A DNA stretch of 31,207 nt, from positions 1 through 31,207 of the forward strand of contig DIXH01000043.1 of assembly GCA_002428605.1 (NCBI GenBank), given 5' to 3'. Under the pieces are notes generated by a model. It did no database searches, was not told where the DNA came from, and saw only the letters and a list, made by a program, of their open reading frames with translations. This document shows, one piece after another, positions 22,201 to 31,195 of this stretch; position 1 is the stretch's first letter, and each line of letters opens with the position of its first letter. Origin of the DNA: Clostridiaceae bacterium UBA6085 (GTDB lineage: Bacteria; Bacillota; Clostridia; Clostridiales; Clostridiaceae). A program made the translations under genes and the position numbers.

Positions 22201-25200
22201 GAAAGCAACATACAACGCCAGTGAAGGAACAAAGATGGTTTATACCGGAGATGTGGTCCTGAAGGATGACGAAAACGAAGTAAATGGAGAGCCGGGACAT
22301 CACTACATGTACATGGCTGAATATGACAGCGGAATGGTGATCTATGGGCAGCCAATTGACCTTTCAACGGTAGATTATAACGGTAGCATGTGGTTCGACC
22401 TTGGATCGCTGGAGCAGGCAGATACAGGAGATTTGAATGCTGAAGTTAAAGCGGGCGATATAGTTGAAGTGCTTGCAGGGCATAAGGCAGGTGGAGATGA
22501 AGGAAACCTGTACGAGTTCAAGGGAAGTTTTCCTGAAACGCTAAATCTGTCTCTGGAGAATTTCGCTGATGAGACAAGATGGGAAGACCTTGGATCTGAC
22601 TGGATGTACAGGGGCGGTGAGCTTGTAAGGACCTTTAGCACATATCTGGACCAGTATGGACTGGATAATAATCTGGTCAACACATGGTCGCAGAGCACGG
22701 CGAAGGGAGCCGAAGTAGGCATGTGCGGTGCAGTATCAGTGATAGATATGAATGGAACTGCTGAAGCATATATCGATAAGAATGCAAAGATCAACCAGAT
22801 TGCAGATGAGGAATACAGGACCGGTGTTCAGATGGTTTCAGTATCGTCCATGGTTGTCAATGAAGCCGTGCATCTTGGCGGAAACATAGAGATTCCGGGA
22901 ATCGGAGCTGAAGGGCAAGGAGAAAAGAAGTCGCTCAAGATTAAACTTACGGCACCATCATCCGGAGATGAAGCAGAAAAAGCGGCAATGGGCGGAACAG
23001 TTATGATTATCGGATATGACAATGTGTCGACAGCGATGATTATGGACGGTGTCGTGCTCTACGCTGATGAACTTGATGTTTCAGCGGATACCAGCTCCTT
23101 CAGCTTCTCGTTCTCGGCATCCGGAGGCAGCGCAGGGACGTTCGCATTCAACGGTACATTCTCCATCATCGACATCAACAACAAGACGTGGGCGGGCATT
23201 GAAAACGGCGCAAGGATAGTAATAGGGGATTACAGTACTCCAAAGACTACTTCTGTGTTAAGGATCCACGCTAAGGATTCAAGCTTCATAATCAACCTTA
23301 CGGGCGGAATCGCAACATCCAGCAGCATCGGAATAGGGGCGTCAATAGCCATAGATGAGATTACAAGGGATACAAGAGCATTCATCGGCAACGAGCTGCT
23401 TTCTGCAACGTCTGATGGCAAGCCTGGAGAAGCGGAGTTTACAGTCATTGCAAACGGACCGGTAACCATAGAGGCGAAAAATGACGGTTTCATATTCTCG
23501 CTTGCACTCGCCGCGGCTGTAGTCAAGGAGAAGACGCAGGACCCTAACAAGCCGGCAGAGCCTAAGAGCGAAAGCAAGTTCGGACTTGGAATATCGGCTG
23601 AGGTCGTCATCAATGAGATGGGTGATACCGCGATTGCATTTGTACATGACTCTGCAGTAAAGGCTGTTTCTCTCACGATGAAGGCCGGCAACAAGACGCT
23701 CATCATCGGTGCAGGCGGATCCATGTCGATAGTTACTACAAAGGGTACATCTGTGGGACTTGCAGGCTCGTTCGCTTTCAACGACATAACAAACGTGACG
23801 AAGTCTGTGACGGATAACTCCAATGTGGTTCTTTCTGGAAGCTATGATTCAAGCGCTGATGGAAGCGAGAGGATAATTTCAATCTGCGCCAGCGGCTCGG
23901 GTTCGACAAGCTCAGACAGCATAAGCATTGCGGGTCAGGTCAGCATCAATGCAATTGGGAGCCAGACGGCGGCATCGATATTGAACCTTTCGGACATTTC
24001 CGCTCATGACGTCAAGTTATTTGCAAAGGATAACTCACTTATATTCTCAATAGCAGGGGCACTGGCGTACGGCGGCAAGGGTGGAATTGGAGCATCGATA
24101 GCATTCAACGACATACCTGGTCTCTTGAGTGAGAGGAATTACACCATAGCTTCGATTGAATCCTCGGATGTTGATGCCGCAGGCTTCCTTGACATGGATG
24201 CGGAGACGAAGGGCAAGATCATAGCGATAACTGCAGCACTTGGCGCAAGCAAGGAAGGCATGGCAGCTGCAATATCAGTTTCAGTAAACACGATCATCGG
24301 GGACACGAAGGTTTATGTCAGCGGGAAGAAGGTATTGGGGCAGGATATTGAAGGCGCTGTGACAATGGATTCCATTGACGATTCATACATATTCTCTCTG
24401 GCAGGTTCCCTTGCCGCATCTGACAAGGCATCGTTTGGAATCGCATTGTCCTATAACGAGATCGACAAGACTGTCACTTCATATCTGCTGGATACGAAGC
24501 TTGATGCTGCTTCACTTACTATGAAGGCTTCCACTGATGCTACAATACACAATATTACGGCTGGCGGAGCGGTAGCAAAGACTCTGGCTGCAGGTGGGTC
24601 TGTCTCAATAAACAACATTGAGGCTGATACCGAGACGTATATCAAGAATTCGGAAATAGGCACTGTGAACAGCATTTCCCTTGATGCAACGGATAACCTT
24701 AAGATAGGAGCGATATCCGGTACGGTTGCAGGAGCAGGAAAGGCGGCAATAGGACTTGCAATCGCAACTAACAATATCGGTACTTCAGGTGACCCGAACA
24801 AGACAAGTAGCTACATTGAGAATTCAAAGGTTGTTTCAACAGCCGGCGGACTTGGGCTTAGCGCTGTTTCAAACTCAGTAATAAAGAACATTACTGGGGC
24901 AGGGACGGTTGCCGGTGATGGAGGCTTAAGCGGAGCAGCTTCAATAAACAACGTATATTCATTGATTGAAGCGTTCATCAAGGACTGCAATGCAGCTGAA
25001 AGGTATGTACGTGTATTGGGCGACCTCATACTCAAGGCTGAGGACCACTCCACTGTAAGTATAATATCTGCGACGATTGCAGTATCCGGAAAGGTTTCAG
25101 CAGGAGCGGCGGTTGGCACTGTGAATATCGGTACTGTAGCAAGTCCACACGTAATAACAGCTAACATCGACAATTCGAAGGTCGAGACTACGGGCGGCAA

Positions 25201-28200
25201 GGCTGAGCTTACTGCGAAGGCTGATGCTGTGATATTCAACTTCACGGCAGGCATAGCAGTTGGAGGCAACGCGGGTGCTCAGGGTTCAGTATCAGTGAAT
25301 AACGTTAGGACTAACACAGGCGCTGAGATCAGAAACAATTCCATTGTGAACGCTAAGAACGGTGTGACTCTCAAGGCTCATGCAAGCAACAGGGATTCCA
25401 TCCCGGCTAGTGCCATATCTGCGGGAGATCAGGGTGGAAGCATTGGTTCGCTTGACATGGAGTCAGACGATGATTCGGAGGATGACCGGCGTATAACAAC
25501 AATACAGTCACTTGCGGGAGCAGTTGCAGGGGGAGGTTCAGGAAGCATAGGTGCAGCGGTTGCTACAAATGATGTAAGGATGAATGTCAATGCAGCTATA
25601 GCATCCTCGACAGTAACTTCATCTGATGGAACGATCAATATCGAGGCCATCTCGGAAGCATCGATCGAGACGCTGTCCGCAGCGATAGTCATTTCAAACT
25701 ACGTTGGTGTTGCTGCAGGTGTATCAACCAACAACATTGAAAATGATACGAATGCCTATATACTTAACAGCACTGTCACTGCGAACTACATTGAGACTGA
25801 CCCTCTGAAGGTATCGGGAATCGTTCTTACGGCGAAGGATACCTCAATCATAATAGCTGTGGCAGGACAGGTGAATGTGGCGGTTTCGGGCGGAGGACTT
25901 GGAGCGGCGGCTGCCTTCAACGAGATTGCCAATGAAGTCAGGGCGTACGTAGAGAATTCAAGCTTAACGAGCAAGAGCAGCCTGTCCCTTGATGCGGATT
26001 CAGATTCTGAAATCAAGGCAGTCGCTGCCGGCGGAGGCTTCGGACTTTATGTGAGCCTTACAGGGTCTATCGCGAAGAATACGATCTCAAACACTGTATT
26101 CTCAAGCATATACAATTCCACAGTATCTGCGGATAAGGGCGTTTACCTTGATTCAGTAAACTCTTCGAAGATATCCTCACTTGCAGGGTCGCTCAGCACA
26201 TCGGCATATGCAGCTATAGGCGGTTCTGTGGCCATCAACAATATAGGCTGCAAATCAACTGAGGCTGATGACGGGTATGTTGAGGATGACCAGACAAATG
26301 ACAAGGGTACGAAGGTGACGCTAAGTGATATTGCAACCGTTGGTACTAAGAGCTGGATCGAGAATTCAAGGATAATATCAGGAACAGTTGTGAAGTTAAG
26401 CGCATCGACGGATTCGATGATCAGGAGCATATCTGCAGCAGGCGGCGGAGCTCTAGTTGCGGTGAACGGAGCCATATCCATGAACAACATATATATGGAT
26501 ACGGAAAGCTACATCAAGGGCTGTATTGATGCGCTTAATCCTGCGGTTAAGCTTGTAAGCTCAGCAGGGAATATATCTCTGGAAGCATACGATAATTCAG
26601 CGGCAAGCTCCATTGCTGGGAATGTTTCAGTAGGAGCTGTGGGTGCAGGAGCAGCGGTAAGTACAGTGAACATAGGTGACGGAACCCATGTCAACAGGAC
26701 CAGGGCGTATATCGACAGCTCAAGGGTAACATCCACGAACGGGTCGATCAGCCTGAAGGCCATGACAAATTCCTTCATATTCAATATAGCTGCTGGTGCA
26801 AGCGTTGGTGGAATCGGATTACAGGGATCTGTTGCAGTAAACAACGTCACTACAAAGACTTCAGCGGAAATCCTCAATGGTTCTGTGGTAACTGCCAAGA
26901 ACAGCATAGTGCTGGAAGCTCTGATCGAAAAGAGGGAGACCATACCGGCATCGATGCTTCAGGCTGATGGTGGAGACGAATTATCTTCAAGCTTTGACGG
27001 GAATCCTGACGATAATGATGGAACCCTTGATGAGAATGAAACCACTCATGCATTGAAGACCATTCAGTCACTTGCCGGAGCAGTTGCAGGAGGAGGAACA
27101 GGAGGAGTCGGTGCAGGAGTTGCTACAAACAACGTGAAGAATTCTGTGGTAGCATCAATATCTGGTTCGGATGTGACATCCGATTCAGGTGATGTGATAC
27201 TTGTTGCAAGGTCTTCAGCAAGCATTGAGACAGTATCTGCAGCTTTGGCAGGAGGATCCTATTCAGCTGCATTAGCAGTTTCGCTGAACTGGATCGAGAA
27301 CAGTGTGCTTGCATTCATCTCGGACAGCGATGTCACTTCAAAGAACACCTCGGCTTATGCAGAGGGCAGTCCGGTGCCTGGTATAGGAATAAATGCCTCA
27401 GACACATCGGTCATAAGGTCCGTAGCAGGCCAGGTAAGCATAGCAGGTACTGCGGGAATAGGAGCTGGAGCAGCTTACAACGAGATTGGCAATACTGTGA
27501 AGGCATATGCGGATTTGGCGTCCAAGCTTGTTTCTTCAGGGAGCATACTCATCATCGCGAAGTCGGATTCGACCATCGAGACGATAGCTGCTGGAGGAAG
27601 CGGAGGCTCAGTAGCCCTTGCAGGCTCTACTGCAATCAACCTCATCGGAAACCGCACTGAATCATACGTTGACCATTCGACGGCTGAAGCGGCAGGGAAC
27701 GTATATATACTTGCAGACTCTATCAACAAGATAAATGCATACGGAGGAGCACTTACTGGCGGCGCCATAGGAATAGGTGCAGTTGCGGTCGTCAACAACG
27801 TGGAGAACACGACACTTGCCTACAGCTATTACACTGAAATAAAGGCCAAGGGCACGAAGGAAGAGCTTGACGTCAAGTCATGGGATAGCCTGGGAGTCGA
27901 GAGCCTGGTCAAGGCAAAGGGATTGTTCATAGTTGCCGACTGTGATGATAAGATCACTGTATATTCGGGATCTCTTTCAATCGGAGCATTAGCACTTTCC
28001 GGACAGCTTTCAGTAACGAGTGTCAGCGATACGACGAAGGCATATATTGTGGCATCTACGATCAACAGTCTGTCTGATCCTGGCATGTGGGTCAAGGTAA
28101 AGGCCCATCAGGGTACAGAAGTCGATGTCAAGGCAGGAGGACTAACGGTAGGCGCTGTCGCAATAGGAGCAGCAGTTGACCACACCAGCATAAAGAACAC

Positions 28201-31195
28201 CACATATGCATATATTGACAAGGATAATGTTACAAAGTCCGTACTATACGGACAGGATGTTGAGGTCACAACAGACACACTTGAAGATGTGGTAGTTATT
28301 GTTGCAGGAGTATCGATATCTGGGTCAATGTACTCAGTATCGGTATCGGGTTCGGTTTCTGTAGCACTGGTTGATTGTGACAACAGAGCTTACATAAATG
28401 ATTCGGATGTAGCGGTTATTGATAAGCTGTCAATACTTGCGAATGACATTGCAAAGGTTAGTTCAACCTCGTATCTCCTTGCGGCGTCAACCTTCGCTGG
28501 AGCTGGCGGCACAGTATCAGTTAATACTATAAAGAGCTCAACTTTAGCTGAGACTAAGGGCGGTAACCTCAAGGCTTATGGAGCAATTGAGATCAAGGCT
28601 GTGTCAAGCGATAAGATTGAGACAGTATTGGGAACAACGGCTGTCGGCGGAGCAGCAGGCCTTGCAGGAGCGGTATCAGTCAACACCATAGAATCAACGA
28701 CCGAGGCAAATGTAGTAAAGGGTTCAGCAGCGGCATGGATCAACAAGGGCTATCCGGGCTCATCACAGCAAACGGTAAAGGTTTCAGCAACCAATACCTC
28801 CACAATCGATGGAACGGGAGGTTCGCTTGCTGGTGGAATCGGAGCAGGAATAGGTGCGACAGTAGATGTTGCTGCAATCAGGAACAGGGTAGTTGCGAGT
28901 GTGGGAATTGAAACAGAGATTTATGCATCCGGTGATATAACCATAGAAGCCCTGTCAAGAAAGAATATCTACTCAAAGGTATCCTCAAAGGCAGGAGGAC
29001 TTCTTGGAGTAAGCGGTGCAGTATCAGTGATAAGCATCGGTGAATCAATGGACAAGACTGCCGGCGATGAGTTTGCGATCACTAACAAAAAAGGTGACAG
29101 CCTAATGACCCAGGTAAGCGGAGACACGCAGATCGGGTCAATGGGATTAGGAAGCGACGGCACATCATCAAGGGCAGGATCCATGCTTAGTACCATGGAT
29201 GAGCCTGACATAGCATCTCTTGTCGGAACAACTGCCAATACTGAAGGAAAGGTAACCGCAGCATTCTTAGAAGCTGCAGCATCATCAGCTGGCAGAGTGA
29301 TTGTAAGGGCAGGCGGAAAGCTGACAGTCAAGGCAGACAGCATTGTACACATAGACGCTTCCATGGACAACCTGGCACTCGGTTTAGCTGGAGTAGGAGC
29401 GGTCGTAGCTGTCGTAAGGACTAACGAGAAGACAAATGCCTTCATAGGAGACTATGCGGACATACTTGCAGGAAGCCTGCTCATAATGGCGGAATCAGCT
29501 GAATCAACTCAGGCAACTGGAAAAGCGGCAACCGGGGGATTCCTTGTAGGAATAACAGCGAACATTGCCGATGTTTCGATAAAGCCAATAGTAAAGGCTT
29601 ATATAGGAAGCAATGCATATGTGTTCTCGAAGGGTGATGTGGAGATAGCTGCAATCGTTACACCAAAGGTTTCAGCGGTTGTTGAGGGTACCACAGCATC
29701 AGCTGGAGTAAGCGTAGGAGTTTCCAGTTCAACAGCAAAGGCTGAACCTGATGTCAGTGCATGGATAGGGGATTACTCAAGGGTAATGGCAGGAACAATA
29801 TTCCTAAATGGGAATCCAAATCTAAAGCTCTCGAGCGCAGCGATAATGTCTGAGGAAGGAACACTGACATTCAAGGATAACTATGTTGAGACAACAGGAA
29901 CAATGACCTTTGCCCAGGATGCAGCTAACGGGGATACCATTACAAGGGCTTCGGGAAGCTGGATAGCAGATGGATACAAGGATAAAGACGGTATCGTAGT
30001 TGTAAGAGGGACAGTAACCACTCAGTATGTCATAAAGTCACTTACAGCAGAAACCCTTACACTGGTTGAAAAAGGTGAGGTAACAGCAGGTACTGAAGAC
30101 AATATCGTGGTTAATTCAGACAGGCCGGACACGATAACAAGAAGCGAAGGAAGCTGGCTCATCGATGGGTTCGAAGCCCTACAGGCCATAACAGTTGGAG
30201 GTTCAGCACTTAACAACGGAGCATATGAGATAATTGAGGTAACTGATACCCAGCTGACCCTCATGCAGAACTACGAACTCAAGAACGAGGTCAACGCGGG
30301 AGCATCAGTAGCAGCTGATACGAACGACAGGATAAGAAGAGGCTCAGGAGACTGGTATGACGACGGCTTTAGAGCAGGTCAGGAGATAAGGGTATCGGGA
30401 ACTGCATCAAACGATGGTACCTATATTGTCAAATCAGTATCATCGGATGGAAAGTACCTTGTGTTTGAATCAAATGACAGACTTACACTTGAGATAACCG
30501 CAGTGGCTGCATTTGTGATTGTAGATCCTGAGGAAATAAAGCCACAGCTGACTGTAAGTGCGATAGTTCTGTTACCGGATAATGGAATCGGAATGACGGC
30601 AAATGCTGACGCCAAGGCAAGCAGTGGAGCTCTTCTGATCGGTGTTTCAAGCACAAATGCACTGGCATCGACTACCAGCTTGGTAAATGCTTATACAGGA
30701 ACCGGAGTAAGGATCGATGCTGCAGGGATAGTTGAAATCAATGCCTATGCATATACAAACCAGAAAGCTATAGGAACCTCCAAAACGGGAGGAATCCTGG
30801 CAGTTGGTGGAAATACTGCAAGGGCGGAGTCAACGAGCACGATAAGCGCATACACTGGAACGGGACTCAGGATTGCTGCAGATGAGCTGAGGATAACAGC
30901 TTTCGGGGACGAGAAGAATCTGTCTGATTCAACTTCAGGAACCGGAGGAGTGGTAGCCGGGTCAGTTGCAAAGGCAGAGACTTCAAGCACGAGCACGACC
31001 AGGGCGGAAATCGGAAACAGCGCTGAAAGGATCAGCCTCATTGGGCTCATTATTTACGCTGACCATACTTCAAGGTTCGACGGCAAGGTGGACAGCACAA
31101 GCGCATCCGTTTTGGGCAAAAGCGGAGCGGAAGCCATAAACAGCGTGAATGCAACAGTTACCATCAAGATCGGAAATGTAACTAATGGCTACTGA
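19235..31195 (+). CDS. Giant exported repeat protein (putative beta-helical surface adhesin)
   Basis: A 3986-residue secreted protein. The signal peptide ends at VFA (about 33). Residues 35-299 form a Pro/Glu-rich stalk of PEETVIPPEET units. Residues 300-395 form a carboxypeptidase-regulatory-like domain (GYVYDARTKLPIENATVTVY). From about 410 to the end come degenerate units of about 65-70 residues, each with the pattern A-x-N-x-I-x-N-x-T-x-A-Y-I-x-N-S-x-V, then a strand, then an Ala/Gly-rich stretch; I count roughly 45 by eye. This recalls filamentous-haemagglutinin-like giant proteins with beta-helices. A different 65-residue module occurs three times (residues 3567-3760). Blocks at 24941-26476 and 26477-28009 are a 1.5-kb duplication. 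ATG 19235 follows AAGGAG. No LPXTG, SLH, transmembrane or autotransporter domain is visible at the C-terminus, which ends inside a repeat 12 bases before the window edge. Confidence 0.9.
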   Translation: MHKVRGDPEKKLLMLLAAVFTALIMFGSHSVFASELGTDPLPEETAIVETIPEETATEPAPDPIHEETVIPPEETAPEPTDPVTDPVPEEALPPEETVIPPEETALEPTDPVTDPVPEEALPPEETVVPPEDPALEPAAPVTEPTEPAPTEMLPPEETVIPPEEAAPEPADPVIEPVPEEALLPEEALPPEETVIPPEETATEPDALVTEPAPEDGILPDDVTVIVETVPETILPLNEEIVPVPENLTEPVTEPDATMAEALPAEEALEIPVETVPMAESGAGLDEVSEEVVQEEPELVDPNGYVYDARTKLPIENATVTVYRTTDGGVNYTLYDNTINGTMVNPQTTNAEGFYSYMVEAGFYKIVAGKEGYAEASMKFEQILLPEDLFIHRIDFYLLPATSGWINFDGDVTITEDILLSGEDLVISSADPENPIKSITLAEDKTISTRVLADGVTDLETGASDGDSGSVTMTAPIITIKDRASIFTHADNDFMAGAITLTAEDTNVLEATDFIPVYQFDETITKIEIGEDVVMKGGEIVLLASSINEYKPSEDITNLESLVDVAVNTGLEKLESFNLFAAVSISKADADIAVGEGTEIIAETFSAKAESLTVAAASPLNFGIGVAVGIANSNADVVINGNITTSGDCYLGASTDNTLQVIGSAGGVKGVAFAVAVSVLNSNATVQTTETSNLTVGGNLNLIAETVDKNVTIARSKSGEGGKLGMSAAVSYENGTTNALLDGNAVVAGDIEVNATVVKESIDGSKLFGSIPSVNVGVCAQAGVNTGTYGSIFDDIQGNIIDQVILKATAIFGKIKDLVSSKSAEQQQTDKKTKDQAAPFEIAAAVAVYLDINHATARIGLPVDPLYPSLTSATVKSLGSVQIIATIESQPYITATGSVSATEEEPPVDPPVDPPIDEEPPADEGTKFAGSAAVAIGIFTNDARAFIAENASVDAAYNLIVKAESLNDFEFTWGLNLIQDAYRTYLSLGGKATYNASEGTKMVYTGDVVLKDDENEVNGEPGHHYMYMAEYDSGMVIYGQPIDLSTVDYNGSMWFDLGSLEQADTGDLNAEVKAGDIVEVLAGHKAGGDEGNLYEFKGSFPETLNLSLENFADETRWEDLGSDWMYRGGELVRTFSTYLDQYGLDNNLVNTWSQSTAKGAEVGMCGAVSVIDMNGTAEAYIDKNAKINQIADEEYRTGVQMVSVSSMVVNEAVHLGGNIEIPGIGAEGQGEKKSLKIKLTAPSSGDEAEKAAMGGTVMIIGYDNVSTAMIMDGVVLYADELDVSADTSSFSFSFSASGGSAGTFAFNGTFSIIDINNKTWAGIENGARIVIGDYSTPKTTSVLRIHAKDSSFIINLTGGIATSSSIGIGASIAIDEITRDTRAFIGNELLSATSDGKPGEAEFTVIANGPVTIEAKNDGFIFSLALAAAVVKEKTQDPNKPAEPKSESKFGLGISAEVVINEMGDTAIAFVHDSAVKAVSLTMKAGNKTLIIGAGGSMSIVTTKGTSVGLAGSFAFNDITNVTKSVTDNSNVVLSGSYDSSADGSERIISICASGSGSTSSDSISIAGQVSINAIGSQTAASILNLSDISAHDVKLFAKDNSLIFSIAGALAYGGKGGIGASIAFNDIPGLLSERNYTIASIESSDVDAAGFLDMDAETKGKIIAITAALGASKEGMAAAISVSVNTIIGDTKVYVSGKKVLGQDIEGAVTMDSIDDSYIFSLAGSLAASDKASFGIALSYNEIDKTVTSYLLDTKLDAASLTMKASTDATIHNITAGGAVAKTLAAGGSVSINNIEADTETYIKNSEIGTVNSISLDATDNLKIGAISGTVAGAGKAAIGLAIATNNIGTSGDPNKTSSYIENSKVVSTAGGLGLSAVSNSVIKNITGAGTVAGDGGLSGAASINNVYSLIEAFIKDCNAAERYVRVLGDLILKAEDHSTVSIISATIAVSGKVSAGAAVGTVNIGTVASPHVITANIDNSKVETTGGKAELTAKADAVIFNFTAGIAVGGNAGAQGSVSVNNVRTNTGAEIRNNSIVNAKNGVTLKAHASNRDSIPASAISAGDQGGSIGSLDMESDDDSEDDRRITTIQSLAGAVAGGGSGSIGAAVATNDVRMNVNAAIASSTVTSSDGTINIEAISEASIETLSAAIVISNYVGVAAGVSTNNIENDTNAYILNSTVTANYIETDPLKVSGIVLTAKDTSIIIAVAGQVNVAVSGGGLGAAAAFNEIANEVRAYVENSSLTSKSSLSLDADSDSEIKAVAAGGGFGLYVSLTGSIAKNTISNTVFSSIYNSTVSADKGVYLDSVNSSKISSLAGSLSTSAYAAIGGSVAINNIGCKSTEADDGYVEDDQTNDKGTKVTLSDIATVGTKSWIENSRIISGTVVKLSASTDSMIRSISAAGGGALVAVNGAISMNNIYMDTESYIKGCIDALNPAVKLVSSAGNISLEAYDNSAASSIAGNVSVGAVGAGAAVSTVNIGDGTHVNRTRAYIDSSRVTSTNGSISLKAMTNSFIFNIAAGASVGGIGLQGSVAVNNVTTKTSAEILNGSVVTAKNSIVLEALIEKRETIPASMLQADGGDELSSSFDGNPDDNDGTLDENETTHALKTIQSLAGAVAGGGTGGVGAGVATNNVKNSVVASISGSDVTSDSGDVILVARSSASIETVSAALAGGSYSAALAVSLNWIENSVLAFISDSDVTSKNTSAYAEGSPVPGIGINASDTSVIRSVAGQVSIAGTAGIGAGAAYNEIGNTVKAYADLASKLVSSGSILIIAKSDSTIETIAAGGSGGSVALAGSTAINLIGNRTESYVDHSTAEAAGNVYILADSINKINAYGGALTGGAIGIGAVAVVNNVENTTLAYSYYTEIKAKGTKEELDVKSWDSLGVESLVKAKGLFIVADCDDKITVYSGSLSIGALALSGQLSVTSVSDTTKAYIVASTINSLSDPGMWVKVKAHQGTEVDVKAGGLTVGAVAIGAAVDHTSIKNTTYAYIDKDNVTKSVLYGQDVEVTTDTLEDVVVIVAGVSISGSMYSVSVSGSVSVALVDCDNRAYINDSDVAVIDKLSILANDIAKVSSTSYLLAASTFAGAGGTVSVNTIKSSTLAETKGGNLKAYGAIEIKAVSSDKIETVLGTTAVGGAAGLAGAVSVNTIESTTEANVVKGSAAAWINKGYPGSSQQTVKVSATNTSTIDGTGGSLAGGIGAGIGATVDVAAIRNRVVASVGIETEIYASGDITIEALSRKNIYSKVSSKAGGLLGVSGAVSVISIGESMDKTAGDEFAITNKKGDSLMTQVSGDTQIGSMGLGSDGTSSRAGSMLSTMDEPDIASLVGTTANTEGKVTAAFLEAAASSAGRVIVRAGGKLTVKADSIVHIDASMDNLALGLAGVGAVVAVVRTNEKTNAFIGDYADILAGSLLIMAESAESTQATGKAATGGFLVGITANIADVSIKPIVKAYIGSNAYVFSKGDVEIAAIVTPKVSAVVEGTTASAGVSVGVSSSTAKAEPDVSAWIGDYSRVMAGTIFLNGNPNLKLSSAAIMSEEGTLTFKDNYVETTGTMTFAQDAANGDTITRASGSWIADGYKDKDGIVVVRGTVTTQYVIKSLTAETLTLVEKGEVTAGTEDNIVVNSDRPDTITRSEGSWLIDGFEALQAITVGGSALNNGAYEIIEVTDTQLTLMQNYELKNEVNAGASVAADTNDRIRRGSGDWYDDGFRAGQEIRVSGTASNDGTYIVKSVSSDGKYLVFESNDRLTLEITAVAAFVIVDPEEIKPQLTVSAIVLLPDNGIGMTANADAKASSGALLIGVSSTNALASTTSLVNAYTGTGVRIDAAGIVEINAYAYTNQKAIGTSKTGGILAVGGNTARAESTSTISAYTGTGLRIAADELRITAFGDEKNLSDSTSGTGGVVAGSVAKAETSSTSTTRAEIGNSAERISLIGLIIYADHTSRFDGKVDSTSASVLGKSGAEAINSVNATVTIKIGNVTNGY
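19430..19890 (+). repeat. Tandem DNA repeats encoding the Pro/Glu stalk
   Basis: Five units that each begin GAGGAGACNGTC start at 19430, 19517, 19604, 19700 and 19805, with lengths 87, 87, 96, 105 and about 87 bases, all multiples of three. The first two are nearly identical at DNA level. Such an array can change copy number by slippage or recombination without breaking the frame. Confidence 0.85.
24941..28009 (+). repeat. Internal 1.5-kb tandem duplication in the giant gene
   Basis: Block A 24941-26476 (512 codons) and block B 26477-28009 (511 codons) contain the same ordered landmarks: an IK-C segment, a VNIG segment with an inserted HV, an IPAS followed by an acidic insertion, the identical IQSLAGAVAGGG (25502 and 27062), and an insertion after the last NN-I/V. 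Protein similarity is obvious; DNA identity is patchy, so the event is old. The first third of the block also resembles the 117 residues just before block A. Confidence 0.75.
29933..30509 (+). repeat. Three copies of a 65-residue module inserted in the repeat region
   Basis: Modules start at Asp3567, Asp3632 and Asp3698 with the consensus D-x-I-x-R-x-x-G-S-W-x-x-D-G-F-x-x-x-Q-x-I-x-V-x-G-T, then N-D/N-G-x-Y-x-I, ending in a LTL-type strand. They do not share the N-x-I pattern of the surrounding units, so they look like a different small beta domain set into the protein. Confidence 0.8.

Noticed and set aside
24941..28009. Possibility that the regular repeats are a CRISPR array or insertion sequence
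   Set aside because: The repeats are protein-coding, in frame, degenerate at DNA level and without spacer/repeat alternation or transposase frames. No CRISPR, tRNA, rRNA or insertion sequence was found anywhere in the window.
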